A stretch of 35,148 nt of DNA from Chloroflexota bacterium (GTDB lineage Bacteria > Chloroflexota > Dehalococcoidia > DSTF01 > JACRBR01), in assembly GCA_028872875.1 (NCBI GenBank), contig JAGWOC010000030.1, positions 1 to 35,148 on the forward strand. Reading direction: 5' to 3'. Positions within the stretch are counted from its first letter, which is position 1, and every line of letters begins with the position of its first letter. Made by a program: the position numbers and the translations under genes. Below, in pieces: positions 24,290 to 31,879 of this stretch. The notes under the pieces were generated by a model. That model saw only the letters and a program-made list of their open reading frames with translations. It did not search any database and was not told the origin of the DNA.

Positions 24290-24352
24290 ATCGTCCCCCC
24301 CTGGCGCCGCTGCCGGGCGGTCCGCCCTCGGCCGCCTGTCATCTGGTCGCCA

Positions 24353-24381
24353 TTCTTGGTTCTTGGGTTCTGAGTTCTACG
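24353..24381. repeat. Short 7-nt-phase repeat (TTCTTGG)
   Basis: TTCTTGG, TTCTTGGG, TTCTGAG, TTCTACG in tandem, overlapping the last codons of the gltD-like gene. A similar degenerate run, with GTTCAGT, TCCTGGT and TCCCACG, lies at about 23328-23365 after the PIG-L gene. Confidence 0.45.
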
Positions 24382-25834
24382 CTCGCCCTCGCTTCGGTGG
24401 CAGCGACGACAGGTAGTCGTGGATCGCCTGCGCCGCCCGCCGCCCGTCGGCGAGCGCGGTTACCACCAGGTCCGCGCCGTTGACGTTATCGCCGCCCGCG
24501 AACACGCCTGGCCGCGTTGTCATGTACGTCTCCGGGTGCACCTCGACCAGGTTCCAGCGGTCCGTCGAGATGCCCGGCGCCGCGTCCTTGATCAGCGGGT
24601 CCGCGTTGTAGCCGATGGCGATCGCCACCGTGTCCGCCGCCAGCACGAACTCGGAGTGCGGCACCGGGATCGGCCGCCGCCGCCCCGACTCGTCCGGCTC
24701 CCCCAGCTCCATCCGCTGGCACTCGACCCCCGTCACGTGTCCGTCCTCGCCGAGGAAGCGCAACGGGATCGTCAGGAACTCGAAGTGGACGCCTTCCTCG
24801 CGCGCGTGCTGCCGCTCCTCGCGCCGGCCGGGCATCTCCGCCTCCGTGCGCCGGTACACGCACGTCACGTGCTCCGCGCCCAGCCGTACCGCCGTCCGCA
24901 CGCAGTCCATCGACGTGTCGCCGCCGCCGATCACCACGACGTCGCGCCCGACCGCCAGCGGCTCGCGCATCTGCTCCGGCAGTTGCTCCGGCCGCAGGTT
25001 GCCGCGCACCAGGAACTCCGTCGCCGGGTAGATGCCGGCGTTCTCCTCCTCGCCCGGGATCGCGAGCGTGCCGCCGACCCCCGCCCCCGTGCCGACGAAC
25101 ACCGCGTCGAACCCCTGCGCGAACAGCTCGTCGATGGTGATGTCCTTCCCCACCCACGTGTTGCCGATGAAGCGCACCCCGAGCCGCTCCAGGTACTTCA
25201 GCTTGTCCGTCAGTACCTGCTTGCTCAGCTTGAAGTTGGGGATCCCGTACAGCAGGATGCCGCCCGGCTCCGGCCAGGCGTCGTACAGCGTGCACGCGTG
25301 CCCCTGCCTCGCCAGCTCCTCCGCCACCGCCAGCCCCGCCGGCCCGGCGCCGACCACCGCCACGGCAAAGCCGCTCGCCTCCGGCAGCACCGGCAGGGGG
25401 ATGCCGCCGTGCGCCCGCTGGTAGTCCGCGACGAACGCCTCCAGCTTGCCGATCGACACGGGCGGCTCCTGGTGCATGTCGGGCCGGATCGCGAACGCCA
25501 CGACGCACTCGCCCTCGCACAGGCGCTCCTGCGGGCACAGACGACCGCACAGTTCCGGCAGGTTGCTCGTCTCGCGGAACGTCTCCGCCGCCCCCAACGC
25601 ATCCCCGACTTCGAGCAGCTTGAAGGCGCCGGGAATATCGTTGTGCACCGGGCAGGCCTGCTGGCAGGGCGCCGTCGGGCACTGGATGCAGCGCATCGCC
25701 TCGACCTGCGCGCTCTCCAGGTTGAAGCCGAGGAACACCTCGTCCCAGTTCTTGCGGCGCTCCCGCGGCTCCTGCTTGTGGATCGGCACCCGCGAGATCG
25801 CGAGGCGCCGCTGGACTTCGATGTCCCTGGGCAT
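24377..25834 (-). CDS. gltD: GltD-like NAD(P)-dependent flavoprotein oxidoreductase
   Basis: 485 aa, the length of the glutamate synthase small subunit family. The N-terminal Fer4_20-type domain has two Cys clusters, C49/C52/C57/C61 and C96/C100/C106/C110, for two [4Fe-4S] centres. The FAD-binding site is 'VAVVGAGPAGLAVAEELARQGHACTLYD' (about 155-185), the NAD(P) site 'VVVIGGGDTSMDCVRTAVRLG' (about 292-312), and the FAD-closing motif 'GVFAGGDNVNGADLVVTALADGRRAA' ends it. It feeds electrons from NAD(P)H to a partner. The large subunit GltB is not in the window, so the partner could be GltB elsewhere or another enzyme; stand-alone members also act as ferredoxin/NAD(P)H oxidoreductases. The ATG at 25834 follows a plausible promoter 50 nt upstream. 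Confidence 0.88.
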   Translation of the reverse strand: MPRDIEVQRRLAISRVPIHKQEPRERRKNWDEVFLGFNLESAQVEAMRCIQCPTAPCQQACPVHNDIPGAFKLLEVGDALGAAETFRETSNLPELCGRLCPQERLCEGECVVAFAIRPDMHQEPPVSIGKLEAFVADYQRAHGGIPLPVLPEASGFAVAVVGAGPAGLAVAEELARQGHACTLYDAWPEPGGILLYGIPNFKLSKQVLTDKLKYLERLGVRFIGNTWVGKDITIDELFAQGFDAVFVGTGAGVGGTLAIPGEEENAGIYPATEFLVRGNLRPEQLPEQMREPLAVGRDVVVIGGGDTSMDCVRTAVRLGAEHVTCVYRRTEAEMPGRREERQHAREEGVHFEFLTIPLRFLGEDGHVTGVECQRMELGEPDESGRRRPIPVPHSEFVLAADTVAIAIGYNADPLIKDAAPGISTDRWNLVEVHPETYMTTRPGVFAGGDNVNGADLVVTALADGRRAAQAIHDYLSSLPPKRGRA

Positions 25835-25886
25835 GTACCCGTCCTTCGGTTGACCGCCCGGAGATGCCCCCGGCCGGTAAGAGTAA

Positions 25887-25914
25887 AGTCTAGGCCCGTC
25901 CGGATCGAATGTAA
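25887..25914 (-). promoter_or_regulatory. Promoter of the gltD-like gene
   Basis: On the - strand: TTACAT (25914-25909), a 16-nt spacer, TAGACT (25892-25887). The start of transcription near 25880 gives a leader of about 45 nt. Confidence 0.45.
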
Positions 25915-25978
25915 ATGCCCGGGCGGCCGGAGCCGGGGGAGAGGCCGGAGTCCGGAGGCGGAGGGAGACGGTGGGGCG

Positions 25979-26090
25979 CCGTCTGCCGTCTGCCGTCTGT
26001 CGTCTGTCGTCTGTCGTCTGCCGTCTGCCGTCTGCCGTCTACCGTCTACCGTCTGCTGTCTGTTGTCTGCTGTCTGTCGTCTGCCGTCCC
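25979..26090 (-). repeat. Heptanucleotide array D (CAGACRR on the - strand)
   Basis: Sixteen uninterrupted 7-nt units (112 nt), read on + as CCGTCTG, TCGTCTG, CCGTCTA, CTGTCTG and TTGTCTG. On the - strand the unit is CAGACGR/CAGACAR, the same family as array A. A second 7-nt-phase run (TGCCTCC, CACCTCC, GACCTCC) continues to about 26125. It fills the gap between two - strand genes and reads CAG on their coding strand. Confidence 0.92.
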
Positions 26091-26124
26091 TGCCTCCCAC
26101 CTCCGACCTCCCATCCTCGCCTCC

Positions 26125-27126
26125 CTACTGGTATACGATGAGCCCCGGCCGCGGCTCGAGCGCCAGCAGCGAAGCCTCGCTCAGCGGGTCCGGGTCGTGC
26201 TGCAGGAAGACCTTGATGCCCCCGTACGGCGCGTACGGCGCTCCGCCGTACCGCCGGTACTTCGCGACCTTCACGCCCGCCGGCCCGTAGCCGTCCATAT
26301 CGATCACGAGGTCGACGCCCGCGCCCCGCTGGATCGCCTCCGGGTGCGTGATCATCGAGCCGTCGAACTGGTGTACGATGAGCATCTTCCTCGGCAGCCG
26401 CTCCGCCGCCGTCAACTGTGCCAGGTAGCCCTGCACCGCGTTGATGTCCGCCGCGTCGATGCTGCCGATGCGGTCTCCCGGCGTCGTGCTCGATGGCAGC
26501 GCGAACTCCGGGTCCAGCGCTACGAAGACATCCGGCTCCCGCAAGTACGGCAACACGCGCTGCACCTCCGCGAGCGCGTTGCTGTGGCCGATCTGCAGGT
26601 CCAGGATCACCACGAAGCCACGCCGCCGGGCCAGCGCGATGAAGTCCCGCACGGTGCGGTCGTCGAGGTACTGGAGGCTCCCCGCCCCCGCGTCCGGCTG
26701 CGCGACCGCGTACACCAGGTGCAGCGCCGGCCGCACATCCCAGCTCCGCGTCAGGAAGCGGAAGCGCGCCGCACGCTCCGCCAGCAGATCTGCCGCCTGC
26801 TCCAGAGGTTCCTGCCCCAGGATCCCCATCGACGGCGTCTGCGGCACGCCGTAGTACGACACCACCAGATTGCCCTCGACCGGCGACGGCAGCGCCGCGC
26901 CGTGCGCGTTCGGCGCGCGCAGCCCCGCGAGCCCGCCGAGCCCGAACGCATCCGCCATGGTGAGCGTCTGTCCGGACGCACCGCCGCTGCCCGCCGGCTG
27001 CACCGGCTGCCGCACCCGCGCCGCGCTCAGCGCGGCGATCACGGCGAGCGCGACGGCGGCGACGGCCGCGGCGATCGCGGCCCACGGGATGCCGGCGGGC
27101 ACAGAGCGGCGACGGGCAATGCGCAA
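26125..27126 (-). CDS. Membrane-anchored TIM-barrel-like protein, unknown function
   Basis: 333 aa. An N-terminal membrane anchor (about 12-35) follows a basic start, then an Ala/Gly/Ser linker; the body should be outside the cell. Conserved elements are 'LVVSYYGVPQTPSMGILGQ', 'VVILDLQIGHSNALAEVQRVLPYL', 'DVFVALDPEFALP', 'KMLIVHQFDGSMI' and 'VDLVIDMDGYGPAG'. The alternation of strands ending in Asp/His/Asn with helices suggests a TIM barrel like those of glycoside hydrolases or polysaccharide deacetylase-like lipoproteins. I know this pattern from conserved hypothetical lipoproteins of Actinobacteria and Chloroflexi; no activity is known to me. The start is TTG at 27126, with AGGAAGAG about 7 nt upstream; a GTG at 27102 is the alternative. 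Confidence 0.72.
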   Translation of the reverse strand: MRIARRRSVPAGIPWAAIAAAVAAVALAVIAALSAARVRQPVQPAGSGGASGQTLTMADAFGLGGLAGLRAPNAHGAALPSPVEGNLVVSYYGVPQTPSMGILGQEPLEQAADLLAERAARFRFLTRSWDVRPALHLVYAVAQPDAGAGSLQYLDDRTVRDFIALARRRGFVVILDLQIGHSNALAEVQRVLPYLREPDVFVALDPEFALPSSTTPGDRIGSIDAADINAVQGYLAQLTAAERLPRKMLIVHQFDGSMITHPEAIQRGAGVDLVIDMDGYGPAGVKVAKYRRYGGAPYAPYGGIKVFLQHDPDPLSEASLLALEPRPGLIVYQ

Positions 27127-27183
27127 CGGAAGCTCTTCCTGGCGGGAGATGCAGCCCTTCGCACCGGGCTGCGGGTCACACGG

Positions 27184-27404
27184 CTAGTGTAGTGCATCTC
27201 ACGCCTTGTTACCTCTGTGCAGCTTCTCCGAGATCGTCTGCACGGAGGCGGTCCAGGCGAGGGGCCTGGGGTTGAGGTTGGGTTGCGTTGGTCCATGCAG
27301 GCGGAGATGGCCGCCGCTACGAGCTCGTCCGCGCACGCGGACACGCCGCGCCGCAAGCGCTTCTGCCTGAGCCCGGAGAACAAGCGCTCCCCACACCCGG
27401 TCAC
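27184..27404 (-). mobile_element. IS630-type relic, 3-prime end of the transposase plus right end
   Basis: On the - strand the frame reads 'ERLFSGLRQKRLRRGVSACADELVAAAISACMDQRN', then shifts by one base near 27285-27297 to 'NPRPLAWTASVQTISEKLHRGNKA', the standard IS630 transposase C-terminus. The catalytic Glu is at the truncated edge (about 27400). The element end GTGTAGTGCATC follows a CTAG (27184-27187) and matches the end of the relic at 11145-11451. No left end is seen, so the element is truncated as well as frameshifted. It fills most of the 317-nt gap between the neighbouring genes. Confidence 0.72.
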
Positions 27405-27443
27405 GCGGCCCTCCGCTCGTGATGCGGCTCGTGCCGCGGCCCG

Positions 27444-27923
27444 TCAGCCGCCGGGTTGGGCGCCGGGGACGACGGCCGAGACCGTGATGTGCGCGGCCAC
27501 CAGCGCATCGCCACGGTCATCGATGCGCCCGTCGGCGATGATGCGGTCGGACGTGCGGATGGCGGCGAAGCTGATGGTGCCGCCGCCAGCGCTCCGGATC
27601 ACGGTCGACGCCTTCACGAGGATGCGGTTGACGGCCGCACCCGAAAGCCGCGTGATCTCGATGGCCTCCGGGTCCGTGGTGATCGTGCCGACGATGCCCC
27701 GCACCTCGACGCTCTCGCCCGGCGCGACCGGCGTGCTGTTGCCGGCCAGACGCGTCGGCGTGGCAACCGGCGCGCGGGACGCCGCCGGCGTGACGGCAGC
27801 GGACGCGGCCGGACTCGCGCCGCCGGCCGGCGTACCCGCGACCCGCGCGGGCGAGCCGCCGCCACAGGCGGCGAGCATCGCGGCCGCGAGCGCGAGCGCG
27901 ATGATGGGGATCAGGCGCATCAC
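27444..27923 (-). CDS. Lipoprotein with DUF5666-like OB domain
   Basis: 159 aa. Lipoprotein signal with lipobox 'AMLAAC' (Cys 20), then a long Ala/Pro/Thr/Ser linker (about 24-70). The C-terminal domain (about 70-150) reads 'VEVRGIVGTITTDPEAIEI...ILVKASTVIRSAGGGTISFAAIRTSDRIIADGRID..DALVAAHITV', the pattern of DUF5666-type small beta-barrel repeats found in exported proteins. The function is unknown. Two ATGs (27923 and 27920) are possible starts. It follows the GT4 gene on the same strand with a 55-nt gap and could be the last gene of that operon. Confidence 0.75.
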   Translation of the reverse strand: MMRLIPIIALALAAAMLAACGGGSPARVAGTPAGGASPAASAAVTPAASRAPVATPTRLAGNSTPVAPGESVEVRGIVGTITTDPEAIEITRLSGAAVNRILVKASTVIRSAGGGTISFAAIRTSDRIIADGRIDDRGDALVAAHITVSAVVPGAQPGG

Positions 27924-27978
27924 GGGCAGGGTAGCGGACGGCGTCGCGGGCGGCTACCGGATGCGTGCGGGCGCCGCG

Positions 27979-29139
27979 TCACACGCCCAGCGGGCGGCGC
28001 TCTTCGGACGGCTCGCCGTGCTCGACGAGGCGGCGCTCGTAGATCAGGCGCTCGTAGTACGAGAGCACGCGCTGGCTCACCCGGTCCCAGCGGAAGTGCT
28101 GGACGCGCTCCCGCCCGTGCGCGACCATCGCCTCGCGGCGCGCGGGGTCGCGCAGCAACTCGATCAGCGCGGCGGCGAGCGCCAGCGGGTCCTCCGGGCG
28201 CACCAGCAGCCCCTCGACGCCGTGCGTCAGCACGCCCGCGAAGCCTTCGATGTTCGAGGCGACGATGGCGCGGCCCGCGGCCATCGCTTCGAGCAGCACG
28301 AGACCCTGGCTCTCGAAGCCGGTGTTGGGGGCGCAGAAGACGTGCGCGCTCTTGTGGTAGCGCGGCAGTTCGGCGAACGGCACGTAGCTGCGGAAGACGA
28401 CGTCGCGCAGGTGCGCCGAGCGCACGGCGCGTTCGTAGCGGTCGAACTTGCCGGCGCCGACGACGATCAGCCGGCTCTCCGGGATCGCGCGCTGGACGCC
28501 GATGAACGCGCGGAGCAGGTACTTCAGTCCCTTGCGCGCTTCCGGCCGGCCGACAAACAGCACGTTGAGCTTGCCGTCGCAGAACTCTGGCAGCGGCTCG
28601 ACGTCGCGGGAAAAATGCTCGACGTCGACGCCGTTCGGGATGATGTTGTAATAGCCGGGGAAGTACTGTTCGATGTGCTTGACGGCGGCGGGCGAGACGG
28701 CGATCTTGCCGTCGAGCTTGCTCACCCAGCGCTTGATCAGCCTGCGGCCGTAGACGTAGATGAAGTTGGAGTCTCGCGCCGCGTGCCACGTGCCGACGTT
28801 CACCGTGGTGGAATAGCGCAGGAAGTTGATCGGCAGTTGGGGCATGAATGGCTCGTGCACGTGGACGATGTCGAACTCGTTCTCCTCGAGCAGCCGGCGG
28901 ATGCGGCCTGCCGTGCGCAACGAGAGCGTGATGCGCGCGACGGAGCCGCTGACGCGCAGCGGGATCGGGCGGCCGATGATCGTGATGGGACAGACTCCGC
29001 CCGTGGCCGGCCGCGATCCGGGCGCGACGATGTACGGCTGGTGGCCGAGCAACACGAACTGCTCCGCGAGATGGTGGATGTGGTTGTTGACGCCGCTGGA
29101 GACCCCCCAGTCGTAGGGCGAGACGAGCACGATCTTCAT
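27979..29139 (-). CDS. GT4 glycosyltransferase, PimA-like
   Basis: 386 aa GT-B fold retaining glycosyltransferase. The start 'MKIVLVSPYDWGVSSGVNNHIHHLAEQF' resembles phosphatidylinositol mannosyltransferase PimA, including the Gly loop for the donor phosphate. 'TWHA' (H119), 'VGRPEARKG' (R198, K203) and the GT4 donor motif E276-x7-E284 in 'GFESQGLVLLEAM' are intact. The likely role is transfer of a sugar, perhaps mannose from GDP-mannose, to an inositol-containing lipid at the cytoplasmic face of the membrane. That is inferred from the operon with inositol-phosphate synthase and acyltransferases; other acceptors are possible. The ATG overlaps the PHP stop (ATGA) and has GGGAGGAG upstream. Confidence 0.88.
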   Translation of the reverse strand: MKIVLVSPYDWGVSSGVNNHIHHLAEQFVLLGHQPYIVAPGSRPATGGVCPITIIGRPIPLRVSGSVARITLSLRTAGRIRRLLEENEFDIVHVHEPFMPQLPINFLRYSTTVNVGTWHAARDSNFIYVYGRRLIKRWVSKLDGKIAVSPAAVKHIEQYFPGYYNIIPNGVDVEHFSRDVEPLPEFCDGKLNVLFVGRPEARKGLKYLLRAFIGVQRAIPESRLIVVGAGKFDRYERAVRSAHLRDVVFRSYVPFAELPRYHKSAHVFCAPNTGFESQGLVLLEAMAAGRAIVASNIEGFAGVLTHGVEGLLVRPEDPLALAAALIELLRDPARREAMVAHGRERVQHFRWDRVSQRVLSYYERLIYERRLVEHGEPSEERRPLGV

Positions 29140-29936
29140 CGCGGCTCCTCCCCCGCACCGGGGCCGCCGAGAGAAGGCGGGCGCGCGTGCATGCGGCTGG
29201 TGACGAAGCTGCGGATCGTCGGCAGCCAGCCCATGGTGCGCGGCGTCGCCATCATGCCGCGCCACTGCTGGACCGCGATGTTCCGGTAGCCCAGCTCGGA
29301 CATGCGGGGCGCGCGGCCGGCGGCGCCGGCGGTCGTCTTCGCGGCGATGGCGGCGATCAGGTCGGCGGCCGTCGTGCCGTCGAACGTCGTGTAGGCGCTG
29401 CCGACCGCCTGGAGGAAGTGCGCATCGCTGGAGCCGACGGCGGCGAGGTGGAGGACCTCGCGGTTGAGCCGCCGCGCCCGCGCCGAGGTGACGCGGCCGG
29501 CCGGGCTCAGGTTGTACTCCTCGATCGCGTCGATGCGCACGGCCTCATCGGCGCTCGCGGCGACGCGCGCGAAGCCCCGGCGGGTGATGCTGCGCGTCAG
29601 GAACGAGAGCGGGTGCGGCGCGATGGCGATGCCGCCCTGCCGGTGAATCTCGGCGAGCGTCTCTTCGAGGCGCCGGAAGCTCGGGACGGGCGCTTCGATG
29701 CCGAGCGCGAGGAGATGGCCATCGAGGGTGGTCACCTCTTCGCCGCGGATCAGCTCGAAGCGGTAGGCGCCACGGGCGTGCAGCTCGCGCGCCTCGTCGG
29801 CGGCGCGCAGCGTATCGTGCTCGGTGACGGCGATGACGTCGATGTCGGTGTGGTGCTGCACATGGTCGAGGAGTTGCGGCACGGTGGCCATGCCATCGCC
29901 GTAGCGCGTATGGATGTGGAGGTCAGCCTTGCCCAA
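29136..29936 (-). CDS. PHP domain hydrolase/phosphoesterase
   Basis: 266 aa. The polymerase-and-histidinol-phosphatase fold is shown by 'KADLHIHTRYGDG' (H7, H9), 'VTEHDT' (E39, H40), 'RGEEVTT', 'IAPHPLSF' and 'GSSDAHF', which together give a trinuclear metal site. Such stand-alone proteins hydrolyse phosphate mono- or diesters. The place between an acyltransferase and the GT4 suggests a dephosphorylation step in the same lipid pathway, for example on an inositol-phosphate or glycosylated phosphate intermediate; this is inference. The start is TTG at 29936 with GAAGG 7 nt upstream; no ATG is available near the conserved N-terminus. Its stop overlaps the next start by 4 nt. Confidence 0.82.
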   Translation of the reverse strand: MGKADLHIHTRYGDGMATVPQLLDHVQHHTDIDVIAVTEHDTLRAADEARELHARGAYRFELIRGEEVTTLDGHLLALGIEAPVPSFRRLEETLAEIHRQGGIAIAPHPLSFLTRSITRRGFARVAASADEAVRIDAIEEYNLSPAGRVTSARARRLNREVLHLAAVGSSDAHFLQAVGSAYTTFDGTTAADLIAAIAAKTTAGAAGRAPRMSELGYRNIAVQQWRGMMATPRTMGWLPTIRSFVTSRMHARPPSLGGPGAGEEPR

Positions 29937-29988
29937 CGCAGCGCCTTCATGGCTCCGGGGCGGCCGGCCGATACTGCCGGCCGCTGCG

Positions 29989-30945
29989 TCATTGTACCGT
30001 CTCGCGGTCGTGGGTTTCGGCGAGAGGCGCCGGCGGCGCCGCGCGCGGCGCGATGTCGTCGGGCCAGATGCGGTCAAGCACGCTCCACTGGCCGGGATCG
30101 CGCTTCAGGTGCTGCTCGAAGAGCGCCAGCAGGCGGGTGGTGTTGGTGCGCAGGTCGCGGTCGGCGTCGCCGGTCAGCACGAGGGGCAGCGGCGGGCCGA
30201 CGATCGCCTCGACCTTGAAGCCGCCGGTGCGGCGCACCCAGCCGGGGAGGAGCACGGCGCCCGTGCGCATCGCCAGGTCGACGGCGCCGGTGGGAAACTT
30301 CGCCGGCGAGCCGCAGAACTCGATCTCGATGCCGCGCTTCTGGATGTCGCGGTCGATGAGGATCGCGACGACGCCGCCGTCGCGCAGCCAGGCGATCGCC
30401 TTCTTGATGGCGCCGAAGCTCACTTCCTCGTATTCGTGGCCGTGCACCGTGCGCAGGCTGCGCATGAGGCGGCCCAGCTCGCGCGGGCGGAGCGGTTCGA
30501 CGAGCGCGAAGACCTTGATGCCGGCGGCGGCGAGCCCCTGCACCGCGAACTCCGGGTTCGCGTAGTGCGCGGACGCCAGCACGACGCCGCGGCCCGCGGC
30601 CTGCGCCGCGCGCACGTAGTCGAGACCTTCGAGCACGAGGTCGTGCTCGAGGAAGTCGGAGACATCCATGCGCTGCATGCCGACGACGTCGGCGTAGTAG
30701 CGGCCGGTGTTGCGGGCGCACTGGCGGGCGATCCGGTCGACCTCTTCCTCCGACGCGGCCGGGCCGAGGACATGGCGGATGTTGCTGCGCACGTTGTTGC
30801 GGACGCTGGGGCGCCAATCGTACACCCGGTCGCTGACCACGCGCGAGATGCCGTAGCGCCAGCCGAGGGGCAGGCGCCCGATCGTGTTGATCACGATGAG
30901 CATCACGTAGTACTTCCACTTGCCGGGACGTGGAAGGAGGCTCAC
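29989..30945 (-). CDS. LpxL/HtrB-type acyltransferase B
   Basis: 318 aa from the GTG at 30945, 2 nt after the stop of acyltransferase A. It is a paralogue of that gene and a member of the lysophospholipid acyltransferase (LpxL/HtrB/PatA) superfamily. The catalytic HX4(D/E) motif is 'ASAHYANPEF' (H127, E132), so this copy has Glu where copy A has Asp; both forms are known in the superfamily. A hydrophobic segment near residues 10-25 should tether it to the membrane. It probably transfers a fatty acyl chain to a lipid glycan, by analogy with PatA of mycobacteria. The longer open frame to 31026 overlaps copy A and lacks conserved sequence. GAGGGCG ahead of GTG may be the ribosome site. Confidence 0.85.
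   Translation of the reverse strand: MSLLPRPGKWKYYVMLIVINTIGRLPLGWRYGISRVVSDRVYDWRPSVRNNVRSNIRHVLGPAASEEEVDRIARQCARNTGRYYADVVGMQRMDVSDFLEHDLVLEGLDYVRAAQAAGRGVVLASAHYANPEFAVQGLAAAGIKVFALVEPLRPRELGRLMRSLRTVHGHEYEEVSFGAIKKAIAWLRDGGVVAILIDRDIQKRGIEIEFCGSPAKFPTGAVDLAMRTGAVLLPGWVRRTGGFKVEAIVGPPLPLVLTGDADRDLRTNTTRLLALFEQHLKRDPGQWSVLDRIWPDDIAPRAAPPAPLAETHDRETVQ
29991..29996 (-). promoter_or_regulatory. Possible internal promoter (TACAAT) before the PHP gene
   Basis: TACAAT on the - strand overlaps the stop of acyltransferase B. It would give a leader of about 48 nt to the PHP TTG. The 52-nt gap here is the largest in the operon. Confidence 0.35.
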
Positions 30946-30947
30946 GC

Positions 30948-31871
30948 CTACACGCCCTCTGCGAGCTCGCCATGGGCGGCGGCCGCGAAGCCGGGCTGCT
31001 GCCACAGGCGCCGGAAGATGAACCACTGGTCGGGATGTGCGCGGATCATCGATTCGAGCGACTGGAGGATGAGACGGGTCAACTCATAGACGTCGCGGTC
31101 TTCATCGCCTGTCCTGGGGAAGTCCCGCAGGCTGAGGTCGAGGACGGGGCGGATGATCAGGTCGTCTTCGGGGCCGCGCAGGACGACCGCGGGCACGACC
31201 CAGGCGCCGGTGCGGAGGGCGACCCGCGCCGGCGCGGACGAGACGAACGCGGGCGCGCCGAAGAAGTCGACGTAGATGCCGAACTGATGGTTGGGCACAT
31301 CGATGAGCATCGCGAGCATCTCGCGGCGGCGCAGGGCGCGGAAGACGCTCGTGCCGACGGCCCGCCGCCCGATGATGCTCATGCCCAGCTTGGCGCGCGA
31401 GCCCTGCACGAGGTCGTTCATCGGCTGGTAGCGAAACGACTCGGCGATCGCGCTGACCGGATAGCCGCTGGCGGCCAGCGCCGCGCCCCCGATGTCCCAG
31501 TTGCCGAAGTGCATCGAAGCGATGATGATGCCGCGGCCGGAGGCGGCGATCCGGTCGAGGTCCTCCCACTGGTCGAAGCGCAAGCGCCGGCGGATCTCGT
31601 CGCGGGTGACGAGGGGGTAGTGGATGAAGTCGATCACGTACTTGCCGAAGTTGCGGAACGAGCGCCGGGCGACGGAATCGACGTACCGCGCGTCGTTGCT
31701 GCGGAGGATGTGGCTGAGGTTGGCGTTCAGCGCTTTGCGGTGGCGCGGGAAGATGATGACGTAGCAGATGAGCGCGATGCGCTCACCAAACCAGTAACCG
31801 AGTCGAAGGGGCAGCGGACGCGCCAGGAGGATCGCCAGCCGAAAGAGCCAGTAGACGGTCCGGTCGAGCAA
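30948..31871 (-). CDS. LpxL/HtrB-type acyltransferase A
   Basis: 307 aa membrane-associated acyltransferase of the LpxL/HtrB/PatA superfamily. An N-terminal amphipathic/hydrophobic region ('YWLFRLAILLARPLPLRLGYWFGE') is followed by the catalytic HX4D, 'SMHFGNWD' (H121, D126), 'SFRYQPMNDLV' and 'MLIDVPNHQFGIYVDFFG'. The end has 'HPDQWFIFRRLW', standard for the family. Start TTG at 31871, 8 nt after the Ino1 stop, with GGATAGGA as ribosome site. Two acyltransferases side by side suggest that two acyl chains, or two positions, are added to the same lipid. Confidence 0.87.
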   Translation of the reverse strand: MLDRTVYWLFRLAILLARPLPLRLGYWFGERIALICYVIIFPRHRKALNANLSHILRSNDARYVDSVARRSFRNFGKYVIDFIHYPLVTRDEIRRRLRFDQWEDLDRIAASGRGIIIASMHFGNWDIGGAALAASGYPVSAIAESFRYQPMNDLVQGSRAKLGMSIIGRRAVGTSVFRALRRREMLAMLIDVPNHQFGIYVDFFGAPAFVSSAPARVALRTGAWVVPAVVLRGPEDDLIIRPVLDLSLRDFPRTGDEDRDVYELTRLILQSLESMIRAHPDQWFIFRRLWQQPGFAAAAHGELAEGV

Positions 31872-31879
31872 GTCGCGTC

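Noticed and set aside
25979-26090. CRISPR array
   Set aside because: The tract is a head-to-tail 7-nt repeat with no unique spacers of 25-40 nt and no cas genes in the window.
25915-26290. A protein with repeated VCRLPSA-type heptapeptides (both strands give similar frames at arrays B, C and D)
   Set aside because: Any 7-nt repeat without stops reads as a seven-residue repeat in all frames; there is no start signal or conserved domain.
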